Positions 1 through 6,719 of a stretch of 9,487 bases of DNA are shown in pieces. Within the stretch, counting starts at the first letter, position 1; each line of letters opens with the position of its first letter. The position numbers and the translations under genes are program-made. The notes under the pieces were generated by a model. That model saw only the letters and a list, made by a program, of their open reading frames with translations. It was not told the DNA's origin and made no database searches. The stretch is from the NCBI GenBank assembly GCA_964415715.1, contig CAYQBK010000070.1, forward strand, positions 1 to 9,487. Reading direction: 5' to 3'. The DNA is from DALYDK01 sp964415715. GTDB taxonomy: Bacteria; Patescibacteriota; Saccharimonadia; Saccharimonadales; CAIOMD01.

Positions 1-1087
1 CACTAGCTATTTGTTTCATTATTTCAACACCATCAATATCCCTGTCGTCTTCTTCGGTGATAATAACCTCGTCTGCATATTTGCCTGCTAGCTCTCCCTG
101 TATAGCACGCTTGGTTTCATCACGCCTGCCAGCTGACCCAAACATAACTATCAACTTACCTTTCACAACTGGCTTTAAATCTTTAAACAATTTCTCAAAA
201 CTATCAGGCGTGTGAGCAAAATCAACAATTACATCAAACTTCTGCCCTGCATCGATTCTAGTCATGCGCCCCGCAACGCCATTAAGTGCATATATACCCT
301 GCTCTATCTGCTCTTTACTTAGGCCGAGTGCTCTACCGACGGCTACTACTGCTAGTGAATTTGATACGTTGAAACTACCGGGTATTTGACATTGTATGTC
401 ATACCTATCATCATCAACATGAGCACTATAAGATACACCCGATGATGCAAGCTTTATGTTTGTCGCTCGCAAATCACCACTATTAACACCGTAGGTCACA
501 CAGTCTTGGATAGCTTTTTTGAAATATTTAGCCGATGGATCATCGGCATTGACAATACCTAGCCGTAAACCATGCTTATTTTTATTGACCATTTTAAACA
601 GTTTCATCTTGGCATTGCGATAATTTTCAAACGTACCATGATAGTCCAAATGTTCGTGAGTAAGGTTAGTAAAAACAGCTATCGAATATTTCACCCCCCA
701 GACTCGATTTTGAGCTAAAGCGTTAGATGTCGTCTCTAACACCAACCACTCTACACCCTGTTGCTCCATTGATTTTAGTCGTTTTAGCAATTCGCTAGTT
801 TTTACAGTAGTCATGTGTGAGACTTGTGGTTTTAAATTATCCCCTACCCCATACGCTACTGTTGTCATAAGGCCTGCTTTTATACCAGCAGTTGTTAGCA
901 TCTTATGGATCATAAAGGCTGTTGTAGTCTTGCCGTTTGTACCAGTTACACCAATGATTTTAACCTTGCTTCCTGGAAATCCAGCCACTACTTGCCTGAC
1001 TGCTGTTTCACCCAAATGTCCGTACGGTTCAATATGCTTAAATACCTTTTTTGGTATAAATTTTTTTACTATTTTTCTAGTATTCAT
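1..1087 (-). CDS. murE: MurE-like Mur ligase (UDP-MurNAc-tripeptide synthetase family), 3' end beyond window
   Basis: ATP-dependent amino-acid ligase of the Mur family, which in the cytoplasm adds the third residue of the peptidoglycan stem peptide to UDP-MurNAc-dipeptide. I translated 362 codons from ATG 1087; the frame is open to the window edge, so the C-terminal part is missing. Visible motifs: P-loop GVTGTNGKTTT (46-56), ETTSNAL (118-124), TNLTHEHLDYHGTFENY region (140-156), the Lys expected to be carbamylated (K160 in YRNAKMKLF), the NxxN-type segment GSFNVSNSLA (237-246), RMTRID (274-279), VDFAHTPDS (288-296) and GSAGRRDETKR (317-327). The P-loop lies about 60 residues earlier than in classical MurE, so most of the N-terminal UDP-binding domain is absent, as in many CPR Mur ligases. 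At the mDAP-specifying DNPR position it reads EDDR (346-349), so the added amino acid is uncertain. A Shine-Dalgarno AAGGAA (1093-1098) lies 5 nt before the ATG and decides the start. MurE is preferred to MurF/MurT on the HEHLDYHG and AHTPDS signatures. Confidence 0.88.
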   Translation of the reverse strand, partial: MNTRKIVKKFIPKKVFKHIEPYGHLGETAVRQVVAGFPGSKVKIIGVTGTNGKTTTAFMIHKMLTTAGIKAGLMTTVAYGVGDNLKPQVSHMTTVKTSELLKRLKSMEQQGVEWLVLETTSNALAQNRVWGVKYSIAVFTNLTHEHLDYHGTFENYRNAKMKLFKMVNKNKHGLRLGIVNADDPSAKYFKKAIQDCVTYGVNSGDLRATNIKLASSGVSYSAHVDDDRYDIQCQIPGSFNVSNSLAVVAVGRALGLSKEQIEQGIYALNGVAGRMTRIDAGQKFDVIVDFAHTPDSFEKLFKDLKPVVKGKLIVMFGSAGRRDETKRAIQGELAGKYADEVIITEEDDRDIDGVEIMKQIAS

Positions 1088-1126
1088 ATATTTTCCTTAA
1101 AAATTACTTAGATCATAGATATATCT

Positions 1127-1156
1127 ATTATAATAACCTGAGTTCGACATAAACAA
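1127..1156 (-). promoter_or_regulatory. Putative murE promoter, -35 supplied by element end
   Basis: On the minus strand, TTGTTT (1151-1156), an 18-bp spacer and TATAAT (1127-1132) point towards murE. The -10 is in the flanking DNA while the -35 lies in the left terminal repeat of the palindromic element. The roughly 33-nt leader that follows carries a good Shine-Dalgarno. Seen in sequence; promoter activity is inferred. Confidence 0.5.
1130..1134. repeat. Left copy of 5-bp direct repeat (ATAAT), probable target-site duplication
   Basis: ATAAT immediately precedes the left terminal inverted repeat and recurs directly after the right one at 1301-1305. The copy lies inside the palindrome ATTATAAT (1127-1134), which contains a TATAAT on both strands. 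Confidence 0.55.
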
Positions 1157-1300
1157 CACCTGAAAATCTTGATTTTAGCTGATTCAGATTGCACCTTTGA
1201 TACATTTTGCATAGCTGTAGCTATGCAAAATGTATCAAAGGTGTGAGATGAACAGATAAAATCGGGATTTTGTTTGGGTTGTTTATGTCGAACTCAGGTT
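1135..1300. mobile_element. 166-bp palindromic MITE-like element between murE and tsaD
   Basis: The two ends, 1135-1157 and 1278-1300, are exact 23-bp inverted repeats, beginning AACCTGAGTTCGAC on each strand. The centre (1192-1243) is a 52-bp palindrome. The two 34-bp segments between tips and core (1158-1191 and 1244-1277) are only imperfectly complementary, sharing an AAAATCnnGATTTT block with a one-base offset. The whole element is symmetric around 1217/1218 and could fold into one long hairpin. It has no ORF of its own and is flanked by ATAAT direct repeats. This fits a non-autonomous miniature inverted-repeat element; the parent transposase family cannot be named from this window. A fixed intergenic hairpin or attenuator is the alternative, but exact tips plus a direct repeat favour insertion. 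Confidence 0.75.
1192..1243. repeat. Perfect 25-bp-arm palindrome at the core of the element
   Basis: The arms 1192-1216 and 1219-1243 are exact reverse complements separated by GT. The top of a transcript would fold as a 25-bp stem, with the innermost pairs opened. No U-tract follows, so it is not an intrinsic terminator. Confidence 0.9.
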
Positions 1301-1305
1301 ATAAT
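1279..1305 (+). promoter_or_regulatory. Putative tsaD promoter at right end of element, leaderless
   Basis: TATAAT (1300-1305) is formed by the last T of the element plus the right ATAAT copy. TTGTTT (1279-1284) in the terminal repeat sits 15 bp upstream, a short spacer. The -10 ends 7 nt before the tsaD ATG (1313), so transcription should begin at or next to the start codon. There is no Shine-Dalgarno in the 7-nt gap. Seen in sequence; activity is inferred. Confidence 0.5.
1301..1305. repeat. Right copy of 5-bp direct repeat (ATAAT)
   Basis: Partner of 1130-1134. It forms five of the six bases of the tsaD -10 box. Confidence 0.55.
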
Positions 1306-1312
1306 ATCAACC

Positions 1313-2365
1313 ATGATTATACTAGGTATTGAAAGTAGTTGCGACGAAACTGGTGTTGCTATTGTTGAAAATGGCACTACCCTACTTGCCAATAGTCTAG
1401 CAAGCAGTATGGATATTCACGCCCAATATGGTGGTGTTATACCAGAGATAGCAGCCCGAAGCCATATTGAAGCTATCATTCCTATTATTGACAAAACATT
1501 AGCAATATTTTCACGTGAAAAAAACCTATCTGGCGACCCATGGGACAGTATTGATGGTATTGCTGTAACAAACGGGGCAGGGCTATCGGGTAGCCTACTA
1601 ATAGGTGTATTGACCGCCCGAACACTGGCTATAACCAAAAAGAAACCACTATACGGCATAAATCATGTCGAAGCCCATGTTTATGCTAATTTCTTAACAG
1701 ATATTATACCTCAATTCCCTTTCCTAGCTCTGATAATCAGTGGCGGTCATACTCAACTTGTATATTTCAGGAATCATTTCGACTATGATCTACTGGGTCA
1801 AACTGTTGATGACGCTATAGGTGAAGCCTTTGACAAAGTTGCCAAAATCACGGGCTTGCCCTACCCTGGCGGGCCAAATATTGCCCAGGCTGCCAAGTTT
1901 GGCAACGAAAATGCCATAGCACTACCCACACCCAAGGTAGAAGGTGACTATAACTTTAGCTTCTCAGGCCTCAAAACAGCCGTTCTAAGGGCCTCACAGG
2001 CACTTGTGGGTGAAGATTACCGCCTGGCATCTACCGAGCTGCCTAGCAGGCTGTCTGTGGCTCAAAAAAACAATATTGCAGCTAGCTTTCAAAACAAAGC
2101 ACTGCAAATAGTGGTTGATAAAACTAAAAAAGCATATTTTGAATACAACCCAAAAACTGTTGTTATAGCCGGTGGGGTAGCAGCTAGCGCCGAACTGCGA
2201 CAAAAGCTATCAGCAGCATTACCATTAGAAATACACTATGCGCCGGCTAACCTGTGCACAGATAACGGTGCCATGGTAGCTACACTAGGTTGTTACAAAG
2301 CCATGCTCGATAGCGAACCAGCAAATACCTACGATCTAGCGATCGAACCAAACCTGAAAATGTAA
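1313..2365 (+). CDS. tsaD: tRNA N6-adenosine threonylcarbamoyltransferase TsaD
   Basis: Transfers the threonylcarbamoyl group from TC-AMP to A37 of ANN-decoding tRNAs (t6A), normally in a complex with TsaB and TsaE; neither is next to it here. The 350 residues match the usual family length. Visible motifs: GIESSCDETGVAIV (5-18), HAQYGGVIPEIAARSH (36-51), the metal-binding NHVEAH (117-122, with H118 and H122), SGGHTQLV (143-150), the long GQTVDDAIGEAFDKVAK stretch (162-178) with YPGGP (184-188), FSGLKTAV (217-224), AGGVAASAELR (286-296) and CTDNGAMVA (315-323, D317 being the third metal ligand). The ATG at 1313 is chosen because MIILGIESSCDET is the canonical N-terminus and the -10 lies just upstream. 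A TTG at 1274 in the same frame would lie inside the palindromic element and add non-homologous residues. The gene is intact. Confidence 0.97.
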   Translation: MIILGIESSCDETGVAIVENGTTLLANSLASSMDIHAQYGGVIPEIAARSHIEAIIPIIDKTLAIFSREKNLSGDPWDSIDGIAVTNGAGLSGSLLIGVLTARTLAITKKKPLYGINHVEAHVYANFLTDIIPQFPFLALIISGGHTQLVYFRNHFDYDLLGQTVDDAIGEAFDKVAKITGLPYPGGPNIAQAAKFGNENAIALPTPKVEGDYNFSFSGLKTAVLRASQALVGEDYRLASTELPSRLSVAQKNNIAASFQNKALQIVVDKTKKAYFEYNPKTVVIAGGVAASAELRQKLSAALPLEIHYAPANLCTDNGAMVATLGCYKAMLDSEPANTYDLAIEPNLKM

Positions 2366-2409
2366 ATTTTGCATAGGTCAAGTAAACAGCCAAATATGAT
2401 TTTGCTTCA

Positions 2410-2457
2410 TTGACCAATAAGAAGTAAAATGTAGTTAAGATTAAGAACAGGTAAGGA
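2410..2457 (+). promoter_or_regulatory. Weak valS promoter candidate and Shine-Dalgarno
   Basis: TTGACC (2410-2415) is a good -35. Possible -10 boxes are TAGTTA (2433-2438, 17-bp spacer) or TAAGAT (2436-2441, 20-bp spacer), both imperfect. AAGGA (2453-2457) lies 4 nt before the valS ATG, so this start has a ribosome-binding site, unlike tsaD and pyrH. The 96-bp gap after tsaD has no clear intrinsic terminator, so read-through from tsaD is also possible. Confidence 0.4.
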
Positions 2458-2461
2458 CACA

Positions 2462-5038
2462 ATGAAACTTTCTAAAACATATGAACCACAGCAATACGAA
2501 ACAGATATATATGATTTGTGGGAGAAAAGTGGTGCTTTTGCGCCCAAACAGGGAAATAAAAACGACAGCTTTTCAACTATCATGCCACCACCAAACGCCA
2601 ATGGCAACTTGCACATAGGACACGCCCTAGATATTGCCATAAAAGATACAGTGGTGCGTTACCAGCGAATGATGGGAAAAAACACTCTATTTTTGCCAGG
2701 GGCTGATCATGCCGGCTTTGAAACCTGGGTAGTTTTTGAAAAACAACTAAATACCGAGGGTAAAAGTAGATTCGATTATTCACGTGAAGATTTATATGGA
2801 CTTGTATGGGATTTTGTAGAATTAAACAGAACAAACCTAACAAACCAATTTCGTAAATTAGGCGCAAGTGTTGACTGGAGTCGCTTTACGTTTTCACTAG
2901 ATGACAAAGTAGTAAAAACCGCCTATCAAACATTTAAAAAACTCTGGGACGATGGATATATCTACCGAGGTGAAAGGCTAGTAAATTTTTGCACAACCCA
3001 TGGCACAGCCTTTTCTGATATAGAGGTAGAATATAACGATGTCAAGGGCCATATATGGGAAATAGAATACCCACTGACCGATGGAAGCGGCTCAATAGTT
3101 GTAGCGACAACTAGGCCTGAAACAATGTTAGGTGACACAGCAATAGCTGTTAGCAATCACGATGAACGTTACAAAAAATATATCGGCAAAACTGCACATG
3201 TACCACTAACCAACCGCGAGATACCAATTATTGTGGATGCAATGGTTGACCCAAACTTTGGTACAGGAGCTGTAAAAATAACCCCAGCTCATGATCCAAA
3301 CGATTTCGAGGCAGGAATCAGACACGATCTACCCCGTATTTCTATTATTGACCACGAGGGTAAAATAACCCACGAAGCTCCAGAAAAATATATTGGCTTA
3401 ACAGTCGATCAGGGCAGGGAAGCAGTGCTAAAAGATCTAGAAAAAGCTAAAAAACTTGTTAGCGCCAAAGATTACAACCACTCCGTAGGCCACTGCTACA
3501 AGTGCAAAACCATACTACAACCCCTGATAAGAGATCAATGGTTTATAGCAATGACCAAACTGGTCAAACCGGCGATCAAAGCACTAAAAGCAAATGAAAT
3601 TGAATTTATGCCTACTAGCAAACAGGATATTATTATCAAATATTTGAAAAACATCCGTGATTGGAATATCAGTCGGCAAATAGCCTGGGGTATACCAATA
3701 CCAGCCTTTCAAAATATCGACAACCCCGATGATTGGATATTTAACGAAGGTGTCGATCAGGAAACTATAGTAATCGATAACAAAACATATCGTCGCGATC
3801 CTGACGTATTTGATACCTGGTTTTCAAGTTCACAGTGGCCATTTGTTACGCTTGGTGATTTGAATAGTGCTGATTATAAACAATTTTACCCCAATAATCT
3901 GATGGAAACTGGTGTTGATATTTTGCAACAATGGGTTAGCCGAATGATAGTTATGGGTATATATATAACTGGAAAAATACCGTTTGAAACCGTCTATTTC
4001 CATGGTATGGTCCTTGACCCACATGGCAAAAAGATGAGTAAGAGTAAGGGCAATGTCGTAAACCCCTTAACAATATCCGATGTTTATGGGACAGATGCTC
4101 TTAGGCTGGGTTTATTAACGGGAACATCACCAGGCAATAACCAGCCATTTGAAGAATCAAAAGTAGTTGGGGCTAGAAACTTTTGCAACAAACTTTGGAA
4201 TATAGCCAGATACAGCGAAGGGCTGTTTGGTGATGATTTTATAATATCTCACAATCCAAAACCAGCTAGCCTAGCTGATCATTGGATACTAGCCAAACTA
4301 AACAATGTTATCAACAATATCAACACCAACCTTGACCAGTACAAAGTAGGAGAAGCTTATTCGTATTTATATAAGTTTATATGGGATGAATTGGCTGACT
4401 GGTATATTGAGGCAAGTAAATCCGAGCCCAATTATCAACTACTAGCCTATGTACTAGAAAAAAGTTTAAAGATTGCTCACCCATTTGCCCCATTTGTCAC
4501 AGAAACTATCTGGCAAACACTGTCATGGAATAGCCAAAGCAACCTAATCACAGAAATGTGGCCAACAAACATAGTTAGCTTTGATACTAAAAAAGCAGCC
4601 GCCTTCGAAGATATTATTGATATTGTTGTGGAAGCACGATACATAAGCACTTCGGTAGGGGTTAAATACCCAACGCTATATTTCACGCCCAACAAATTTA
4701 TCAATGACAATGCAACACTCATAGCCAAGCTTGCAAAACTAAAAAGTTGTCACGAAGTAGAGGCAGGGCGGGGGATGCACCTCACCAAAACCAAGATCAA
4801 CTGTTGGCTAGATATAGATCTCAAGACAGCCAGGGCATACGTATTTAAGCTCAACCAACAAAAGCACGATCACGAGGTGAGCATAGCCCGACTTCAGGGT
4901 AGGTTAAATGATAAAAAATACACCTCTAAAGCCCCTAAACACATAGTTGACCAAACAAAAGAACAACTTTTGCTAGAACAAGAGCTGTTGTCAAAAATAC
5001 ATAGTGAACTAGAGACATTTCAATCGTTTGCTAGCTAA
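2462..5038 (+). CDS. valS: Valyl-tRNA synthetase
   Basis: Class Ia aminoacyl-tRNA synthetase that charges tRNA-Val and hydrolyses mischarged Thr-tRNA-Val. The 858 residues are near the Bacillus-type length (about 880) and shorter than E. coli (951). Domains in order: Rossmann catalytic core with PPPNANGNLHIGHAL (42-56, HIGH at 51-54); CP1 editing domain with TTRPETM (216-222) and GTGAVKITPAHDPNDF (267-282, with D278 the likely editing Asp); HCYKC (344-348), a CxxC pair; DTWFSSSQWP; KMSKS (524-528); an alpha-helical anticodon-binding domain (about 590-730) with the family segment WDELADWYIE; and a C-terminal coiled-coil arm (about 795-856) containing KYTSKAPKHIV, the family's signature FVxKAP region. 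This arm and the PPPN sequence separate it from IleRS and LeuRS. The last codons overlap the convergent XRE-HAD gene by 8 bp. The gene is intact. Confidence 0.98.
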   Translation: MKLSKTYEPQQYETDIYDLWEKSGAFAPKQGNKNDSFSTIMPPPNANGNLHIGHALDIAIKDTVVRYQRMMGKNTLFLPGADHAGFETWVVFEKQLNTEGKSRFDYSREDLYGLVWDFVELNRTNLTNQFRKLGASVDWSRFTFSLDDKVVKTAYQTFKKLWDDGYIYRGERLVNFCTTHGTAFSDIEVEYNDVKGHIWEIEYPLTDGSGSIVVATTRPETMLGDTAIAVSNHDERYKKYIGKTAHVPLTNREIPIIVDAMVDPNFGTGAVKITPAHDPNDFEAGIRHDLPRISIIDHEGKITHEAPEKYIGLTVDQGREAVLKDLEKAKKLVSAKDYNHSVGHCYKCKTILQPLIRDQWFIAMTKLVKPAIKALKANEIEFMPTSKQDIIIKYLKNIRDWNISRQIAWGIPIPAFQNIDNPDDWIFNEGVDQETIVIDNKTYRRDPDVFDTWFSSSQWPFVTLGDLNSADYKQFYPNNLMETGVDILQQWVSRMIVMGIYITGKIPFETVYFHGMVLDPHGKKMSKSKGNVVNPLTISDVYGTDALRLGLLTGTSPGNNQPFEESKVVGARNFCNKLWNIARYSEGLFGDDFIISHNPKPASLADHWILAKLNNVINNINTNLDQYKVGEAYSYLYKFIWDELADWYIEASKSEPNYQLLAYVLEKSLKIAHPFAPFVTETIWQTLSWNSQSNLITEMWPTNIVSFDTKKAAAFEDIIDIVVEARYISTSVGVKYPTLYFTPNKFINDNATLIAKLAKLKSCHEVEAGRGMHLTKTKINCWLDIDLKTARAYVFKLNQQKHDHEVSIARLQGRLNDKKYTSKAPKHIVDQTKEQLLLEQELLSKIHSELETFQSFAS

Positions 5039-5906
5039 ACGATAAAGATTCACGAATACGATCTTCGCTCTCTTCGGGGCGGTAATCATCGAACCATAGA
5101 ACTTTCCAGCCCAATTTTTCAGCTGCCATTAGATTTGCTCGATCATCATCGATAAACAATATTTCACCACCACTATAACCAGCTCGAGCCTGGGCTATTT
5201 CATATATGTTAATCTCTGGTTTTATCGCTCCAACAGCAGATGAATCTATAATAGAACTATAGGCAATATTTGGTAAGATATCATTTTGGATCATTCCACT
5301 GATCAAACCCGGCATTACATTTGTTAGCAATACAACCGGATAATATTGACTAGCCCAATTGACAAGCTCCCGAGATTGATCAATAACCTCTACATTTTTC
5401 AAATAATATTCTGCCCATGATATTTTTTCTACTCTTAGGCGTTTTGCTAATATTGTGTCAAATTCACTTAGAGGCATTTCACCCCGACACACAACATCGT
5501 TATAATGCCAAAACAACGCTTCTACAGTATCAGCAGACGCTCCAGTATCATGAGCAATATCAGTAAATGCTCGTTGATAAAACCTGACAAATACACCATT
5601 TACATCAAAATAAACAAACTTAATACCAGTTTTAGATGTTTTATATGCTATAGGTGTTGGTATATCTGGATTGTTTTTGACGTTTATACCTGTTAACGAC
5701 TCAACTGTTGTATTGGTCGCTGCAGCTATGGCGGCTACAGTAAACACGCTAGGTGTTTTTATAGCTCCCCGTTCTATTTTGGCAAGAGTACTGTATGACA
5801 AATTGGCCTTCATACATAGATCTTGTTGAGTAAGCCCTACCGATCTACGCGCTGCCGCTATTGCATGTGCTAGTGCAATACTATCTGTTGAATTCCCACC
5901 ACTCAT
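5031..5906 (-). CDS. XRE-type HTH fused to HAD-superfamily hydrolase domain
   Basis: 291 residues from ATG 5906. Residues 9-73 are a Cro/CI-type helix-turn-helix: VGLTQQDLCMKANLSYSTLAKIERGAIKTPS carries the LTQ..L....S.STL..IE.G..pP pattern. A linker (74-95) leads to a HAD fold: motif I VYFDVNGV (98-105, nucleophile D101), a helical cap (about 110-175), motif II LLTN (193-196), motif III GAIKPE (226-231, K229) and motif IV FIDDDRAN (251-258). This resembles HAD subfamily IA. The second motif I residue, usually Asp, is Asn (N103), so phosphatase chemistry may be weak or changed and the domain may instead sense a ligand. Product and substrate are unknown; a transcription factor controlled by a phosphometabolite is only a guess. 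A GTG at 5924 would add six residues but lies upstream of the probable transcription start. It overlaps valS convergently and diverges from pyrH. Confidence 0.85.
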   Translation of the reverse strand: MSGGNSTDSIALAHAIAAARRSVGLTQQDLCMKANLSYSTLAKIERGAIKTPSVFTVAAIAAATNTTVESLTGINVKNNPDIPTPIAYKTSKTGIKFVYFDVNGVFVRFYQRAFTDIAHDTGASADTVEALFWHYNDVVCRGEMPLSEFDTILAKRLRVEKISWAEYYLKNVEVIDQSRELVNWASQYYPVVLLTNVMPGLISGMIQNDILPNIAYSSIIDSSAVGAIKPEINIYEIAQARAGYSGGEILFIDDDRANLMAAEKLGWKVLWFDDYRPEESEDRIRESLSFS

Positions 5907-5914
5907 ATATTTAC

Positions 5915-5945
5915 ATTCTAGCACGATATGGCTAGCTAGTTACAA
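5915..5945 (-). promoter_or_regulatory. Putative promoter of XRE-HAD gene, leaderless
   Basis: On the minus strand, TTGTAA (5940-5945), a 19-bp spacer and TAGAAT (5915-5920). The -10 ends 8 nt before the ATG at 5906 and no Shine-Dalgarno is present, so the transcript probably begins at the start codon. The overlapping repeat GCTAGCTAG (5931-5939) lies in the spacer and could be an operator for the encoded HTH domain, which is speculative. Confidence 0.5.
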
Positions 5946-5976
5946 AAAATTTGATATATTAACCATTTTAGGCTAG

Positions 5977-6005
5977 TAGACAAGCAATGATTATCTCTGT
6001 AGTAT
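5977..6005 (+). promoter_or_regulatory. Putative pyrH promoter, leaderless
   Basis: TAGACA (5977-5982, 5 of 6 consensus bases), a 17-bp spacer and TAGTAT (6000-6005). The -10 ends 6 nt before the ATG at 6012, so transcription would start at about the A of ATG. The AGGG at 6007-6010 is only 1 nt from the ATG, too close to act as a Shine-Dalgarno. Confidence 0.6.
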
Positions 6006-6011
6006 TAGGGT

Positions 6012-6719
6012 ATGAATAAACGAATAATGATAAAAATATCGGGTGAACAACTGGGTTCGGATGAATATAATTTTGACATGAACCTGGCAGGCCAAGTCTG
6101 CGAAGTGCTTGAGTCGCTACACGAGGCAGGCTACGAGATAGCCTGTGTCATGGGTGGTGGTAATATTGTCAGAGGCAACAAACTTCATAACAATGGTTTT
6201 ACAAACCTTGTTATAGCCGACCAAATGGGTATGCTAGCTACGGTTCAAAATGGTTTGTTTCTAAATGAAGCCCTACATCAACGAGGTAGGGTACAAGGGC
6301 GACTATTTAGCAATATTCCAGCCGAAACTTTAGCAGAACGCTTTAGCTACAAGCGAGCAGTCAAATACATGAGAGATGGTCGGATCGTATTAATAGCCGG
6401 AGGGCTTGGAAAGCCAGGCTTTACTACTGATACAGCTGTAGTGGCTCAAGCTTTTGAATTACACTGTGACACCGTCATAAAAACAACCAAAGTAAACGGC
6501 ATATATACAGAAGATCCCGAAAAAAACCCCGAAGCCACCAAATATGAAACACTAACTTATGATATGGCTGTTGGAAATCCAAAAATCAAGGTTATGGACA
6601 AGGCAGCTATGGCGCTAGCGGGCGATAAACAGATCAAAATAATAATCTGTAAACCTAGCCCAACAGATGTATTGGCAACACTTGCAGGTGACACCACTAA
6701 CGGCACTATTGTTAGCTAA
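6012..6719 (+). CDS. pyrH: UMP kinase PyrH
   Basis: Bacterial UMP kinase of the amino-acid-kinase fold. It converts UMP + ATP to UDP + ADP in the cytoplasm and is usually hexameric and regulated by GTP/UTP. The 235 residues match the family length. Motifs: KISGE (8-12), MGGGNIVRG (47-55), IADQMGMLATVQN (68-80), AERFSYKRAVKYMRDGRIVLIAGG (108-131), FTTDTA (137-142), IKTTKVNGIYTEDP (156-169) and KVMDKAAMAL (193-202). Two substitutions stand out: the usual GTGNPFFTTD reads GLGKPGFTTD (131-140), and the usual KVDGVY reads KVNGIY (160-165). Both lie near the nucleotide site, so kinetics or allostery may differ, but the overall match leaves little doubt. In a CPR organism without de novo pyrimidine synthesis it would act on salvaged UMP (inference). 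It ends convergently with rlmH, overlapping by 4 bp. No frr follows, although pyrH-frr adjacency is common elsewhere. Confidence 0.95.
   Translation: MNKRIMIKISGEQLGSDEYNFDMNLAGQVCEVLESLHEAGYEIACVMGGGNIVRGNKLHNNGFTNLVIADQMGMLATVQNGLFLNEALHQRGRVQGRLFSNIPAETLAERFSYKRAVKYMRDGRIVLIAGGLGKPGFTTDTAVVAQAFELHCDTVIKTTKVNGIYTEDPEKNPEATKYETLTYDMAVGNPKIKVMDKAAMALAGDKQIKIIICKPSPTDVLATLAGDTTNGTIVS

Noticed and set aside
813..1111. Two plus-strand ORFs opposite murE
   Set aside because: They are antisense to conserved Mur ligase codons, have no family features, and the minus-strand frame is clearly coding.
2366..2461. Terminator after tsaD formed by GGTCAA/TTGACC (2376-2381 and 2410-2415)
   Set aside because: Six base pairs with a 28-nt loop and no U-tract; the right arm is better explained as a -35 box.
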